From: an uncultured Bacilli bacterium
GTDB lineage: Bacteria > Bacillota_I > Bacilli_A > RF39 > UBA660
DNA length: 30,763 nt
Direction of reading: 5' to 3'
Assembly (NCBI GenBank): GCA_934098735.1
Contig: CAKOOS010000014.1
Coordinates: 1-30,763 of the forward strand
Both the position numbers and the translations under genes were made by a program. This document shows, piece after piece, positions 22,826 to 30,763 of the stretch; positions within the stretch are counted from its first letter, which is position 1, and every line of letters starts with the position of its first letter. Under the pieces are notes generated by a model, which was not told the origin of the DNA, ran no database searches, and saw only the letters and a program-made list of their open reading frames with translations.

Positions 22826-23564
22826 ACTTCTTTTTTGCTAAGGTTCTAATTAATTTTAAATTACCATAATCTTTATATTTTTCATAATACTCATGTTTAA
22901 AAAATAAATCTTTTGCTGAAGTATTTTGCATTTCTTTGACTATTTTTTCTTCTTCTTTTTGATGCTTTTTTATTAGTTCTGGAGTTAGTTCTTTTTTATA
23001 GTCATAGTACTCTTTTAAATAACTAGTTAAAGTTATAAATTCACTAATAACAAGCGGAGCTAAAATTAAACTAAAAAGATGAATATGATTCATATTATTA
23101 ATTTTTTTTAAAAGACTTGAACCTAAATAATTTAGAATTTTTTCATCAACTAGTAAATAAGTTAGGGAAATACTTAATCCAGCAACCCACATCTTTAGTT
23201 TTCCAAAAATATTTGATTGAACATTCATATTCATATTATATTTAATCGTTTGTGTAACAGCAATTCCAAGTTCTAAAAAAACAGGAATAATAGCAAGTGG
23301 AGTTATACTCATTAAAAGAATCATGTTTATGATTAAAAAAGCTTTATCACTTATGCTATCAAACAAACTTCCAAAAAAAGTAGAACACTTTAACTTTCTA
23401 GCCATAATACCATCAATACAATCGCTTAAAAAGCATGAACTGGATAGTAAAAATAATGCAAATCCTCCATAAAGTTTATATACGGGAATTAAAGCAAATA
23501 TCCCAGCTACTCTGATAAATGTAACAAAATTTGTTATTAAAAAATTAAATTTATTCTTATCCAT
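22824..23564 (-). CDS. CDP-alcohol phosphatidyltransferase, PgsA-like
   Basis: 246-residue integral membrane enzyme that transfers a phosphatidyl group from CDP-diacylglycerol to an alcohol. The full catalytic motif is present: D48-x2-D51-G52-x2-A55-R56-x8-G65-x3-D69-x3-D73. Several hydrophobic helices follow. In this context the most likely product is phosphatidylglycerol phosphate (PgsA), but cardiolipin or other headgroup activity cannot be excluded. A charged C-terminal tail of about 55 residues (from KKELTPELIKKHQKEEEK) is longer than in standard PgsA. GGGGGT lies 4 nt before the ATG. Third gene after fmt and an unknown protein. Confidence 0.88.
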   Translation of the reverse strand: MDKNKFNFLITNFVTFIRVAGIFALIPVYKLYGGFALFLLSSSCFLSDCIDGIMARKLKCSTFFGSLFDSISDKAFLIINMILLMSITPLAIIPVFLELGIAVTQTIKYNMNMNVQSNIFGKLKMWVAGLSISLTYLLVDEKILNYLGSSLLKKINNMNHIHLFSLILAPLVISEFITLTSYLKEYYDYKKELTPELIKKHQKEEEKIVKEMQNTSAKDLFFKHEYYEKYKDYGNLKLIRTLAKKK

Positions 23565-23575
23565 TATACCCCCTA

Positions 23576-24196
23576 TTAATTTGTAAAGGCTAAATTATCA
23601 CACTTTCCAATATTTGTAAGCATTATATCATATACTTCATTTTCAGTTGTTATGTTTATATTTGTTATGTTTTCTTTATTAGTAGTTACTTTCACTTGAT
23701 ATCCTTCTTTATTATAAGAAATTACTCTAACATCTTCACTTTTTTCCGTCGTATATAAATAATCTTTTAAGTTAGAAAATAAAGCTGAAAGATTTAAATA
23801 GTTTTCATCTATATTGTCATAAAGATTTAAATATTCTTCTTTATTATCCATAGTTATTTTATAAGTATTATCACCAGTAACTAAATATTTTATAATTCCT
23901 TCGTTTGTTTCTTTAAAGCCAGCATCATTGCCTTTACATTTAATGCCAACATATAAATATTTTAAGCCATCCTTTGTTATAGTATATTTATATGCATAAT
24001 TATTTTCTAGAATAGCTTTTTGCATCTCTTCATATTTTTTGAACGTTTCAACTGTGGTATTTTCTTCTTTTTTAGGTTCAGTTTTTTTATCAATAAAAGC
24101 AACATATATTATTAACAGAACAATAAAAATCATCCAAGCAAAAAACTTTAAAGTCGCTTTTCCTTTTGTAGTTTGCCAAAAATTATTTTTCTCCAT
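23576..24196 (-). CDS. Membrane-anchored protein of unknown function
   Basis: 206 residues that I do not recognise. A short cytoplasmic N-terminus (MEKNNFWQTTKGKATLK), one membrane helix at about 17-35, then a Lys/Glu/Asn-rich linker and an extracellular domain with alternating polar/hydrophobic stretches suggesting beta structure (YKYTITKDGLKYLYVGIKC, YQVKVTTN). Two Cys (about 88 and 199 by eye) could form a disulfide. It overlaps fmt by 14 nt and is followed 11 nt later by the phosphatidyltransferase, so all three are co-transcribed. No function is assigned. Confidence 0.8.
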   Translation of the reverse strand: MEKNNFWQTTKGKATLKFFAWMIFIVLLIIYVAFIDKKTEPKKEENTTVETFKKYEEMQKAILENNYAYKYTITKDGLKYLYVGIKCKGNDAGFKETNEGIIKYLVTGDNTYKITMDNKEEYLNLYDNIDENYLNLSALFSNLKDYLYTTEKSEDVRVISYNKEGYQVKVTTNKENITNINITTENEVYDIMLTNIGKCDNLAFTN

Positions 24197-25124
24197 TATT
24201 TATCACCATACCTAAATACTTTTCTTTATTTATTCCATTTAAATAATTTTCAATAGTCATTTCTTTTTTACCACTCGGCTTTACTTTTTTTAAATAAATA
24301 ATTCCATCTTGGCAAGCTATCCCTAGTTCTTTTTTATTTATTTTTACAATTGTTCCAGCATTTCTTGCTATTTCTTCTTTAAATTCTGCTTCGATTATTT
24401 TAAGTTCTTTTCCATCTATTACTATATTTGCTAGTGGCCATGGATTTAGTCCTCGAATCTTATTAATTATTCTAAGGCCATTTTGATCAAAATCTAGTCT
24501 CTCATCTTCTCTTTTTATCATTGGTGCTAATGTATAATTATCACCTTGTTTTGTTCTTTTAGCAGAACCATTTAAAATACTAGGTAGATTATCTAAAAGA
24601 GCATCTTTACCTAGAAGAGATAATTTTTCATGAAGTGTTCCAACATTATCTGTATCATTAATTTTAAGATTATATTCATTTATAATATCTCCAGTGTCCA
24701 TACCAGCATCCATGTACATTATCGTTACTCCAGTTTCAGTTTCGCCATTAAATAAAGCCCATTGAATTGGTGCAGATCCTCGGTATTTTGGAAGCAAGGA
24801 AGCATGAACATTTACACATCCATATTTAGGCATATCTAAAACACTTTCAGGTATTATTTGACCATAAGCACAAGTAACAATTAAGTCTATATCTAAATTC
24901 GCTAAAGCTTCATAATCATTTCTTATTTTTATTGGCTGAAAAACAGGAATGTTATGCTCTAAAGCCACTTTTTTAACAGGTGATAAAACCACTTCATGTT
25001 TTCGCCCTACTTCTTTATCGGGCTTAGTTACAACCATGACAACATGACAATTTTCGATTAGCATTTCTAATATAGGAACGGCAAAATCTGGTGTTCCCAT
25101 AAAAACAATATTTTTATCTTGCAT
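24183..25124 (-). CDS. fmt: Methionyl-tRNA formyltransferase
   Basis: 313 residues. Adds a formyl group from 10-formyl-tetrahydrofolate to Met-tRNA(fMet) for initiation. N-terminal formyltransferase domain with TKPDKEVGRK (tRNA-contact loop), NVHASLLPKYRGSAPIQW (catalytic Asn/His) and MDAGMDTGDI; C-terminal OB-like domain from about 205. Length is normal. A GGTGA site precedes the ATG. The usual upstream partner def and downstream rsmB are not here; instead it leads an operon with a membrane-anchored unknown and a phosphatidyltransferase. Confidence 0.97.
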   Translation of the reverse strand: MQDKNIVFMGTPDFAVPILEMLIENCHVVMVVTKPDKEVGRKHEVVLSPVKKVALEHNIPVFQPIKIRNDYEALANLDIDLIVTCAYGQIIPESVLDMPKYGCVNVHASLLPKYRGSAPIQWALFNGETETGVTIMYMDAGMDTGDIINEYNLKINDTDNVGTLHEKLSLLGKDALLDNLPSILNGSAKRTKQGDNYTLAPMIKREDERLDFDQNGLRIINKIRGLNPWPLANIVIDGKELKIIEAEFKEEIARNAGTIVKINKKELGIACQDGIIYLKKVKPSGKKEMTIENYLNGINKEKYLGMVINNGEK

Positions 25125-25145
25125 ATTTTCACCAACTTTATTTAA

Positions 25146-25174
25146 ATTATATACTAATTTTTATTTAAAATCAA
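25146..25174 (-). promoter_or_regulatory. fmt promoter
   Basis: TTGATT (25169-25174, 4/6), 17-bp spacer, perfect TATAAT (25146-25151), about 22 nt before the fmt start and just past the topA terminator. Confidence 0.8.
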
Positions 25175-25177
25175 TTT

Positions 25178-25206
25178 AAAAGAAGATTAAGTTTTTACTT
25201 ATCTTC
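25178..25206 (-). terminator. topA operon terminator
   Basis: GAAGAT/ATCTTC outer stem (25182-25187 with 25201-25206) continued by AAG/CTT with one bulged base, then four T on the minus strand. The topA stop codon (25195-25197) is in the loop. Confidence 0.78.
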
Positions 25207-27222
25207 TTCACAATTTACACAAGTTATAGTGCCATTTTTATCTACCAAAAGTTCCCCACATTTAGGACAAATTTCGCCAGTAGGTTTATACCACAAAGCA
25301 TATTTGCATTTGGGATAATTATTACATCCATAAAACAATTTCCCTTTTTTAGTTTTTCTTTCAACAATTGATCCTTTTTCACACTTTGGACATTTAGTTA
25401 TGATAGTTTCTTCTTTAGCTTCTTTTTTTATGTATTTACAAGTTGGATAGTTACTGCATGCTGTAAATTCTCCGTATTTGCCTTTTCTTATAACTAAGCC
25501 TCCTCCACATTCTGGACAAATTTCGCCAGTAGATACAGGTTCTTTCTTTTCCATTTCATGAAAAGCTTTTTCAACTAGTGGTTCAAAATCATCATAGAAA
25601 TTATGAAGAACTTTTATATAGTCTTTTTGATTTTCGGCTATTTCATCTAGATCTTTTTCCATTGAAGCAGTATACTCAACATTTACTATACCACTAAAAA
25701 ATTCTTGAAGTTTATCCGTTGTTTCAATTCCTATTTCAGTAGGTTCAAATTTTTTATCTTTTAATGTAACATATCCACGTTCTTTTATAGTACCTACGAT
25801 TGTTGCATAAGTTGATGGCCTTCCTATACCAAGACTTTCCATTTCTTTTATCAAACTACTTTCCGTAAATCTTGGAGCTGGCTTAGTGAAATGTTGAAAT
25901 TTTTCAATTTTATCAGCTACTATAAGATCTGATTTATAATTTTTTAAATCTGGTAAAATAACATCTTCACTATCTTCATATTCTTTATAAACTTTTAAAT
26001 AACCATCAAAAATTAAAACACTACCAGTTGCTTTAAATGTATAACCATTATTTTCTAAAGTTACAGATGTCGATAATACTTTAGCATCAGCCATTAAAGA
26101 TGCTAAAGCTCTATTATAAATAAGTTTGTATAATTTATATTCATCATTTGATAAATAAGCTTTAACACTCTCTGGAGTTCTATTTATACTAGTTGGTCTT
26201 ATCCCTTCATGAGCATCTTGCATATTTTCATTTTTCTTACCCTTTTTTACATATCCAATATAATTTTCTCCAAATTTATTTTTAATATATCCAAAAGTTT
26301 CTTTTACAAATGATTCACTAACTCTAACACTATCAGTACGCATGTAAGTAATTAGCCCAACAGTTTCACTACCTAGATCAGTTCCTTCATATAAACTTTG
26401 AGCAATTTTCATTGTTTTTGAGGGAGCAAAACCTAATTTACTTGAAGCTGCTTGTTGCAAAGTACTAGTTTTAAAAACTTCTCTAGCACTTTTATTTTTT
26501 TCTTTTTCACTTACATTATCGATTTTAAATGATTTAGATAACCCAGATAATATTTCATTTGCTGATGCTTCATCAGGAATTTCTATTTCTTTTCCATGAT
26601 ATTTTTCTAGTGTAGCCTTAAAATCTTTAAAATCAGCTTCAATTGTCCAATACTCTTTAGGGATAAAGCTTTGAATTTCTCTTTCCCTATCTACAATCAA
26701 TTTTAATGCTACGCTTTGGACTCTTCCGGCACTTTTTCCTCCAGTTTTACGTTGCATAAGCTTGCTCAACCTAAATCCAATAATACGGTCTAAGATTCTT
26801 CTTGTTTCTCCAGATCTAACTAAATTCATATCAATTTTTCCTGGATTATTTATGGAGTTTATAACAACATCTTTAGTAATTTCATTAAATACAACTCTCT
26901 TATATTTTTCATCAGGTATTTTTATTTCATCATAAATATGCCAAGAAATAGTTTCTCCTTCACGGTCTGGGTCTGTTGCCAAATAAACCATTTCAGCATC
27001 TTTTACATCTTTTTTTAAGGCATTTACATCTTTAGTCTTCCCTTTTATTATTTGATAATTTGGTTTAAAATCATTTTCAACGTCTACACCAAGACCATAT
27101 TTTCCTGTTGTAGCTAAGTCTCTTATATGCCCTTTACTAGATACAACCTTATAATCACTTCCTAAATATTTTTCAATTGTTCGACATTTAGCTGGTGATT
27201 CAACAATAACTAAATTTTTCAT
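25195..27222 (-). CDS. topA: DNA topoisomerase I
   Basis: 675-residue type IA topoisomerase that relaxes negative supercoils. TOPRIM domain with VESPAK near the start and the metal triad DPDRE (about 84-88); active-site Tyr at about 293 in GLITYMRTDS; SAGRVQS and GIGRPSTYATI are typical. The C-terminus has three Cys4 zinc-ribbon modules, beginning GEICPECGGGL, TKCPKCEKG and GEICPKCGELL. Length is normal for Firmicutes. The ATG directly follows the TAA of the upstream sulfatase gene; its AGGAGG ribosome site encodes that protein's last Gly residues. Last gene of the ylqF operon. Confidence 0.97.
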   Translation of the reverse strand: MKNLVIVESPAKCRTIEKYLGSDYKVVSSKGHIRDLATTGKYGLGVDVENDFKPNYQIIKGKTKDVNALKKDVKDAEMVYLATDPDREGETISWHIYDEIKIPDEKYKRVVFNEITKDVVINSINNPGKIDMNLVRSGETRRILDRIIGFRLSKLMQRKTGGKSAGRVQSVALKLIVDREREIQSFIPKEYWTIEADFKDFKATLEKYHGKEIEIPDEASANEILSGLSKSFKIDNVSEKEKNKSAREVFKTSTLQQAASSKLGFAPSKTMKIAQSLYEGTDLGSETVGLITYMRTDSVRVSESFVKETFGYIKNKFGENYIGYVKKGKKNENMQDAHEGIRPTSINRTPESVKAYLSNDEYKLYKLIYNRALASLMADAKVLSTSVTLENNGYTFKATGSVLIFDGYLKVYKEYEDSEDVILPDLKNYKSDLIVADKIEKFQHFTKPAPRFTESSLIKEMESLGIGRPSTYATIVGTIKERGYVTLKDKKFEPTEIGIETTDKLQEFFSGIVNVEYTASMEKDLDEIAENQKDYIKVLHNFYDDFEPLVEKAFHEMEKKEPVSTGEICPECGGGLVIRKGKYGEFTACSNYPTCKYIKKEAKEETIITKCPKCEKGSIVERKTKKGKLFYGCNNYPKCKYALWYKPTGEICPKCGELLVDKNGTITCVNCEEDK

Positions 27223-29256
27223 TTATCCTCCTATATTTGCTAGTATTTCATTATCGTTATTATTCATTTTTTCATTTAAATAGTTAAAATAATTATTTTC
27301 TATAATGGCAGCACTTGCTTTCATTTTAGTTGTAACAATATTATTTATATTCATTATCTCTTCAGTTGTATACGTCTTATCTGTATAATATTTAATACTT
27401 GACTTACTTGCATCATAATATGCTATATCATTTTTCCAAGATCCATCTGCAAATACTACAAGATTTAAATAATCGTCACTAAAAATATCTGTTCCCATAT
27501 AAAGTCTTGGATCATAATCTAAATTAAATAAATTAGCAATAGTTGGCGTTAAATTGATATAAGAACTATATTTAGTTACGACCTCACTTTTAATTTTACT
27601 GTTGTAAATAACCATTGGTGTTCTTTCAACTTCATAATCTTTTAAATCATAATCTAAAACATAATTTATTGTTTCATTTTTTAAGCCATAAGGATAGTGG
27701 TCTCCATATAATACAATCACAGTATCATCTAGCTTACCAGATTTTTTTAAAGAGTCTAAAAGTATTCCTAAAGCATTATCTAAAGTTTTTAATTTAGACA
27801 TATATCTTCTTAAATCCATTGGATAGTCAGTATTTTCAGTTATATTTAAATATTTATCACCTTCAACACTAGATTGATTATAAGGTTGATGTGATGAAAC
27901 TGTAGTAAGCCATAACATAAAAGGATCTTTAGAATTTGAATTTAATGTAATGTCCATGGCTACTTTCATGAAGTCTTCATCACTTGACCAATTTTTGTAT
28001 TCATTGTAATATGGAATATTTAACTCTTCAACGCCATAGTATCTTCCACTACCTAAGTTACGATGAATTATACTTCTTGCATAATAATTTTCGGTATAGT
28101 TATGCATGCTTGTTGTTCTATATCCTGCCTTATCAAATAAATTAAAAATTGATGTAAAATAGGTATTATTTTTATAAACATTTGCCGTGCAATTATTTTG
28201 AATTGTATATAAACTAGTCATTCCACTAAATTCATTATTTCCAGTTGCACAACTATTTCGAGGACTAAAATTATTACTAAAACTAATTCCTTCACTATAT
28301 AATTTATAAAAATTAGGATATAAATCTGGATTAATAATTATTTCATTTACACTTTCCATCATAATTACAATTAAATTTTTATTTTCGAATATACCAGTAT
28401 ATTCATTATAGTCTGTGATTTTTTTACTAATTAAATAATTGCTTATGCTATTTAAAGTTTCATCACTTTCATTTGCTATTACACTTTCCCATTTTGAATC
28501 ATCAACCTTACGAGTTGTATTTTCCTTTTTCTCTTCAGTATTTAAGGCAAAATTATAGCTTGAATTTGTTTTAATAAATATTGATTTAAAATCTAGTGCT
28601 CCAAAGCCTAGAATACCAAATTGATTTATCGCTAGGCTTGATACACTAGGGTTTTTAAATAGGTCTTTATTACTTACCGTTTGAAGCTTATTTTGCATAA
28701 AAGAAGCTGTTAAAGTTTCTTTATATATCAAGCCAGTACTTATTAAAAGAATCAAACATGTTAAAGTTCTAACACTTTTTTCATAAGAAATTTGAGTTTT
28801 TAAAGGAAAACGTTTAGTAATCTTTCCTGCTAATTTTTTATCTAAAAATATGTAATATATTAAAAGCAAAATAAATGGAATAAAAATTAAATAGAATTTG
28901 CCCAAGAAAGATCCAAAGAAATCTTTTATATATGCTGTTACAGCCCCAAGTTGACTTCTACTATTAACCGATGCATAAACACCAATAAAATTATTAAATC
29001 CCATTTCAAAAAAAGCATAAGCACTAAAAGCAAAACTAAGTAAAATTATGCCTACTTTGCTAGCTTTTGGACTAAGCCAAGATAACAAAAAACTAAGAAA
29101 AATACTTATAAAGTTAAGACCTACAAAAATACGTAAAAGTGATATATCTAAAACTTTTATACCACTTAATAATCTAAAAAATATTTCAATACAAAAAGTC
29201 GTTATTATTAATAAAAAGAAATTTTTAAATAATTTATTCTTTAACAAATTCTTCAT
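27223..29256 (-). CDS. LtaS-like membrane sulfatase-fold phosphotransferase
   Basis: 677 residues. About five N-terminal membrane helices (roughly 11-31, 40-60, 66-85, 118-138, 161-178), then an extracellular alkaline-phosphatase/sulfatase-fold domain. Metal/catalytic residues match lipoteichoic acid synthase in spacing: Glu301 in MMESV, Thr338 in CATGNNEF (as TSDSEF in LtaS), and D519-H520 in YGDHYPYG. The family polymerises or transfers glycerol-phosphate from phosphatidylglycerol at the outer face of the membrane. Whether this one makes lipoteichoic acid or adds a phospho-alcohol to another glycan cannot be told from sequence. It overlaps rnhB by 23 nt; GAGGTG precedes the ATG. The substrate source could be the PgsA-like enzyme encoded nearby. 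Confidence 0.88.
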   Translation of the reverse strand: MKNLLKNKLFKNFFLLIITTFCIEIFFRLLSGIKVLDISLLRIFVGLNFISIFLSFLLSWLSPKASKVGIILLSFAFSAYAFFEMGFNNFIGVYASVNSRSQLGAVTAYIKDFFGSFLGKFYLIFIPFILLLIYYIFLDKKLAGKITKRFPLKTQISYEKSVRTLTCLILLISTGLIYKETLTASFMQNKLQTVSNKDLFKNPSVSSLAINQFGILGFGALDFKSIFIKTNSSYNFALNTEEKKENTTRKVDDSKWESVIANESDETLNSISNYLISKKITDYNEYTGIFENKNLIVIMMESVNEIIINPDLYPNFYKLYSEGISFSNNFSPRNSCATGNNEFSGMTSLYTIQNNCTANVYKNNTYFTSIFNLFDKAGYRTTSMHNYTENYYARSIIHRNLGSGRYYGVEELNIPYYNEYKNWSSDEDFMKVAMDITLNSNSKDPFMLWLTTVSSHQPYNQSSVEGDKYLNITENTDYPMDLRRYMSKLKTLDNALGILLDSLKKSGKLDDTVIVLYGDHYPYGLKNETINYVLDYDLKDYEVERTPMVIYNSKIKSEVVTKYSSYINLTPTIANLFNLDYDPRLYMGTDIFSDDYLNLVVFADGSWKNDIAYYDASKSSIKYYTDKTYTTEEIMNINNIVTTKMKASAAIIENNYFNYLNEKMNNNDNEILANIGG

Positions 29257-29869
29257 GTTGCTTCACCTCAATTATGGCTTTTACAGGTTTATAAGTAAAC
29301 CTATAATTATCTAATATACCATATTTTTGGATATTTTCAAGATGTTTTTTTGTTGGATAACCTTTATGATCTTTAAATCCATATTCTGGATGCTTTTTGT
29401 CAAGTTCATACATCATTTCATCTCGTGTAACCTTAGCTAATACACTGGCAGCAGCAATAGTTAAGGATAAAGCATCGCCATGAATAATAGCTTTACTATT
29501 TTTATATGGTAGTGGCATGGCATCTGACAGAATAAAATCTGGTTTAGGATTTAATTTATTTATTGCTTCTATCATAGCTTTTCTACTAGCTTCATAAATA
29601 TTTATTTCATCAATTGTTTTAGCATCCACAACACCAATACCATAACTAATTGCATCCTTAATAATTATTTTATAAAAGAGATTACGTTTTTTTTCACTTA
29701 GCTTTTTAGAATCTGTTAACCCTTCAAGCTTATAATTTACAGGTAATATAACAGCAGCAGCCACGACAGGTCCTACTAAGGGGCCTCGACCTACTTCATC
29801 AGTACCCGCAATTAATTTATATCCTTCCTTGTATAGTTCTTTTTCATTTTCTAATAAATCTACTTCCAT
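29234..29869 (-). CDS. rnhB: Ribonuclease HII
   Basis: 211 residues. Cuts RNA in RNA-DNA hybrids and single ribonucleotides in DNA. The signature GTDEVGRGPLVGPVV places the first catalytic Asp-Glu at 24-25; DFILSDAMPL and ASVLAKVTRDEMM carry the others; HPEYGFKDHKGYPTKKH is the typical C-terminal part. Length is normal. The ATG overlaps the ylqF stop by 10 nt and has only a distant GGGAG upstream, so translation is probably coupled. Confidence 0.96.
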   Translation of the reverse strand: MEVDLLENEKELYKEGYKLIAGTDEVGRGPLVGPVVAAAVILPVNYKLEGLTDSKKLSEKKRNLFYKIIIKDAISYGIGVVDAKTIDEINIYEASRKAMIEAINKLNPKPDFILSDAMPLPYKNSKAIIHGDALSLTIAAASVLAKVTRDEMMYELDKKHPEYGFKDHKGYPTKKHLENIQKYGILDNYRFTYKPVKAIIEVKQHEEFVKE

Positions 29870-30750
29870 AAATCAAACGTTACTCCCTTAATAGCACCAC
29901 TTACTACATCATTATATACTTTTTGTGAAACTTTTTCATAATCAATCTCACCATCTTTTTCAAAATAATTAAATTTCTCTGCTAAAGCAAAAAATATTTC
30001 TTGAGGATCTTTTTGAACTTGGATGTTATATTTTTCTTCCAAAATATGAGGATAATAATTTTTTAAAAAACTTATTATATATCCACCAATATCGGTTATA
30101 TTTAGTACTTCTGTTTTAATAGAAGCTGTTGAAGCTAAATTTAAAGCTTCCTCATTATTATCTAGTCTTGGCCATAGTATTCCTGGAGTATCTAATAATA
30201 AGAAACCATTATTTGTTTTTAACCAATTTATTTGTTTTGTTATACCAGGCTTATTACCAGTTGATGCTACTTTTCTTCCAGCTAATTTATTTATTAGTGT
30301 ACTTTTTCCAACATTAGGTATTCCAATAACCCCAATTTTTATTTCCTTATTTTTTAATCCTTTAGCTTTTCTTTTTTCTTGAATAGGATTCATGACTTCA
30401 TGAGTTATTTTAATCAATTTTTTATAATCATCGTTATTTGTTAAATCCATTAATAAAACAGTACTACCTTTAGATTCATAGTATTTTATCCATTTATTTG
30501 TTACCGGTATATCACATAAATCTTTTTTAGTCATAACTATAATTTTTGGTTTTCCATTTAAAATATCATCCATGTCTTTCATTTTTGATGAAATAGGCAT
30601 TCTGGCATCAAGTACTTCATATATAATATCTATTAAATTAATTCTTTCCTTAAGTTCTCTCTTTGTTTTGGCCATGTGACCAGGAAACCAGTTGATACTC
30701 GTTGATGGTAAACTTTTTGTATCTTCGTTCATTTTTTTATTTTTTCTCAT
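29860..30750 (-). CDS. ylqF: Ribosome biogenesis GTPase YlqF/RbgA
   Basis: 296 residues. GTPase needed for late 50S assembly. Circularly permuted domain: NINWFPGHM-like start (INWFPGHMAKTKRE), VLDARMP, TKKDL before the P-loop GIPNVGKST, then TGNKPGITK and DTPGILWP. A C-terminal helical domain follows. Length is normal. Two starts are possible: the Met at 30750 and one six codons later (30732); neither has a good ribosome site, so the start is uncertain. Its promoter is beyond the window. ylqF-rnhB order is as in Bacillus. Confidence 0.95.
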   Translation of the reverse strand: MRKNKKMNEDTKSLPSTSINWFPGHMAKTKRELKERINLIDIIYEVLDARMPISSKMKDMDDILNGKPKIIVMTKKDLCDIPVTNKWIKYYESKGSTVLLMDLTNNDDYKKLIKITHEVMNPIQEKRKAKGLKNKEIKIGVIGIPNVGKSTLINKLAGRKVASTGNKPGITKQINWLKTNNGFLLLDTPGILWPRLDNNEEALNLASTASIKTEVLNITDIGGYIISFLKNYYPHILEEKYNIQVQKDPQEIFFALAEKFNYFEKDGEIDYEKVSQKVYNDVVSGAIKGVTFDLWK

Positions 30751-30763
30751 TTCTCTTTTTTGA

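Noticed and set aside
13653..25124. Mycoplasma-type code (TGA = Trp)
   Set aside because: TGA terminates several genes in good register with overlaps and terminators, and Trp is encoded by TGG.

Overview
The window reads as a chromosomal segment of a low-G+C, cell-walled Firmicute (Bacillota). It is very AT-rich. The gene set is typical of Firmicutes: rnc-smc, rlmN-prpC-prkC-rsgA-rpe, priA, fmt, ylqF-rnhB and topA. A PASTA-domain kinase, an LtaS-type sulfatase and a LiaF-like protein point to a Gram-positive envelope. TGA is used as a stop codon (priA, the arsR-like gene, prpC, the TroA-like lipoprotein) and TGG encodes Trp, so this is the standard bacterial code and not the Mycoplasma code. 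Small genes, overlapping operons, a short SMC and an N-domain-less ClpB suggest a compact uncultured gut lineage near the Bacilli/Mollicutes boundary (RF39-like). That placement is inference.

Layout: nearly everything is on the minus strand. From the right edge leftwards (direction of transcription): ylqF-rnhB-LtaS-like sulfatase-topA, ending in a terminator; fmt-unknown membrane-anchored protein-CDP-alcohol phosphatidyltransferase, with its own consensus promoter and terminator; rlmN-prpC-prkC-rsgA-rpe, a tightly overlapping operon with promoter and terminator; priA; a LiaF-like membrane protein; a decayed copy of a secreted-protein gene; a zinc-type ArsR repressor with a P1B metal-exporting ATPase; and tRNA-Ile-tRNA-Glu. 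In the middle, tRNA-Ser, yidD and a TroA-fold lipoprotein lie on the plus strand, the last two divergent from rnc-smc. Further left are lemA and a DUF2207 protein, a small plus-strand XRE regulator divergent from a 422-residue secreted protein, and clpB under a CIRCE-type heat-shock operator.

Regulation is unusually legible. Several promoters match the sigma-A consensus with exactly 17-bp spacers. Two have inverted repeats positioned to act as operators: the CIRCE element of clpB and an inverted repeat filling the spacer of the secreted-protein promoter. Many terminators start inside the coding sequence they end, so stop codons lie within hairpins.

I found no CRISPR array, phage module, transposase or defence system. 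The most interesting items are the divergent regulator/secreted-protein locus and its decayed paralogue, a TroA-fold lipoprotein that appears to have lost its metal ligands, the apparently leaderless yidD transcript, and the zinc-sensor signature of the ArsR protein.
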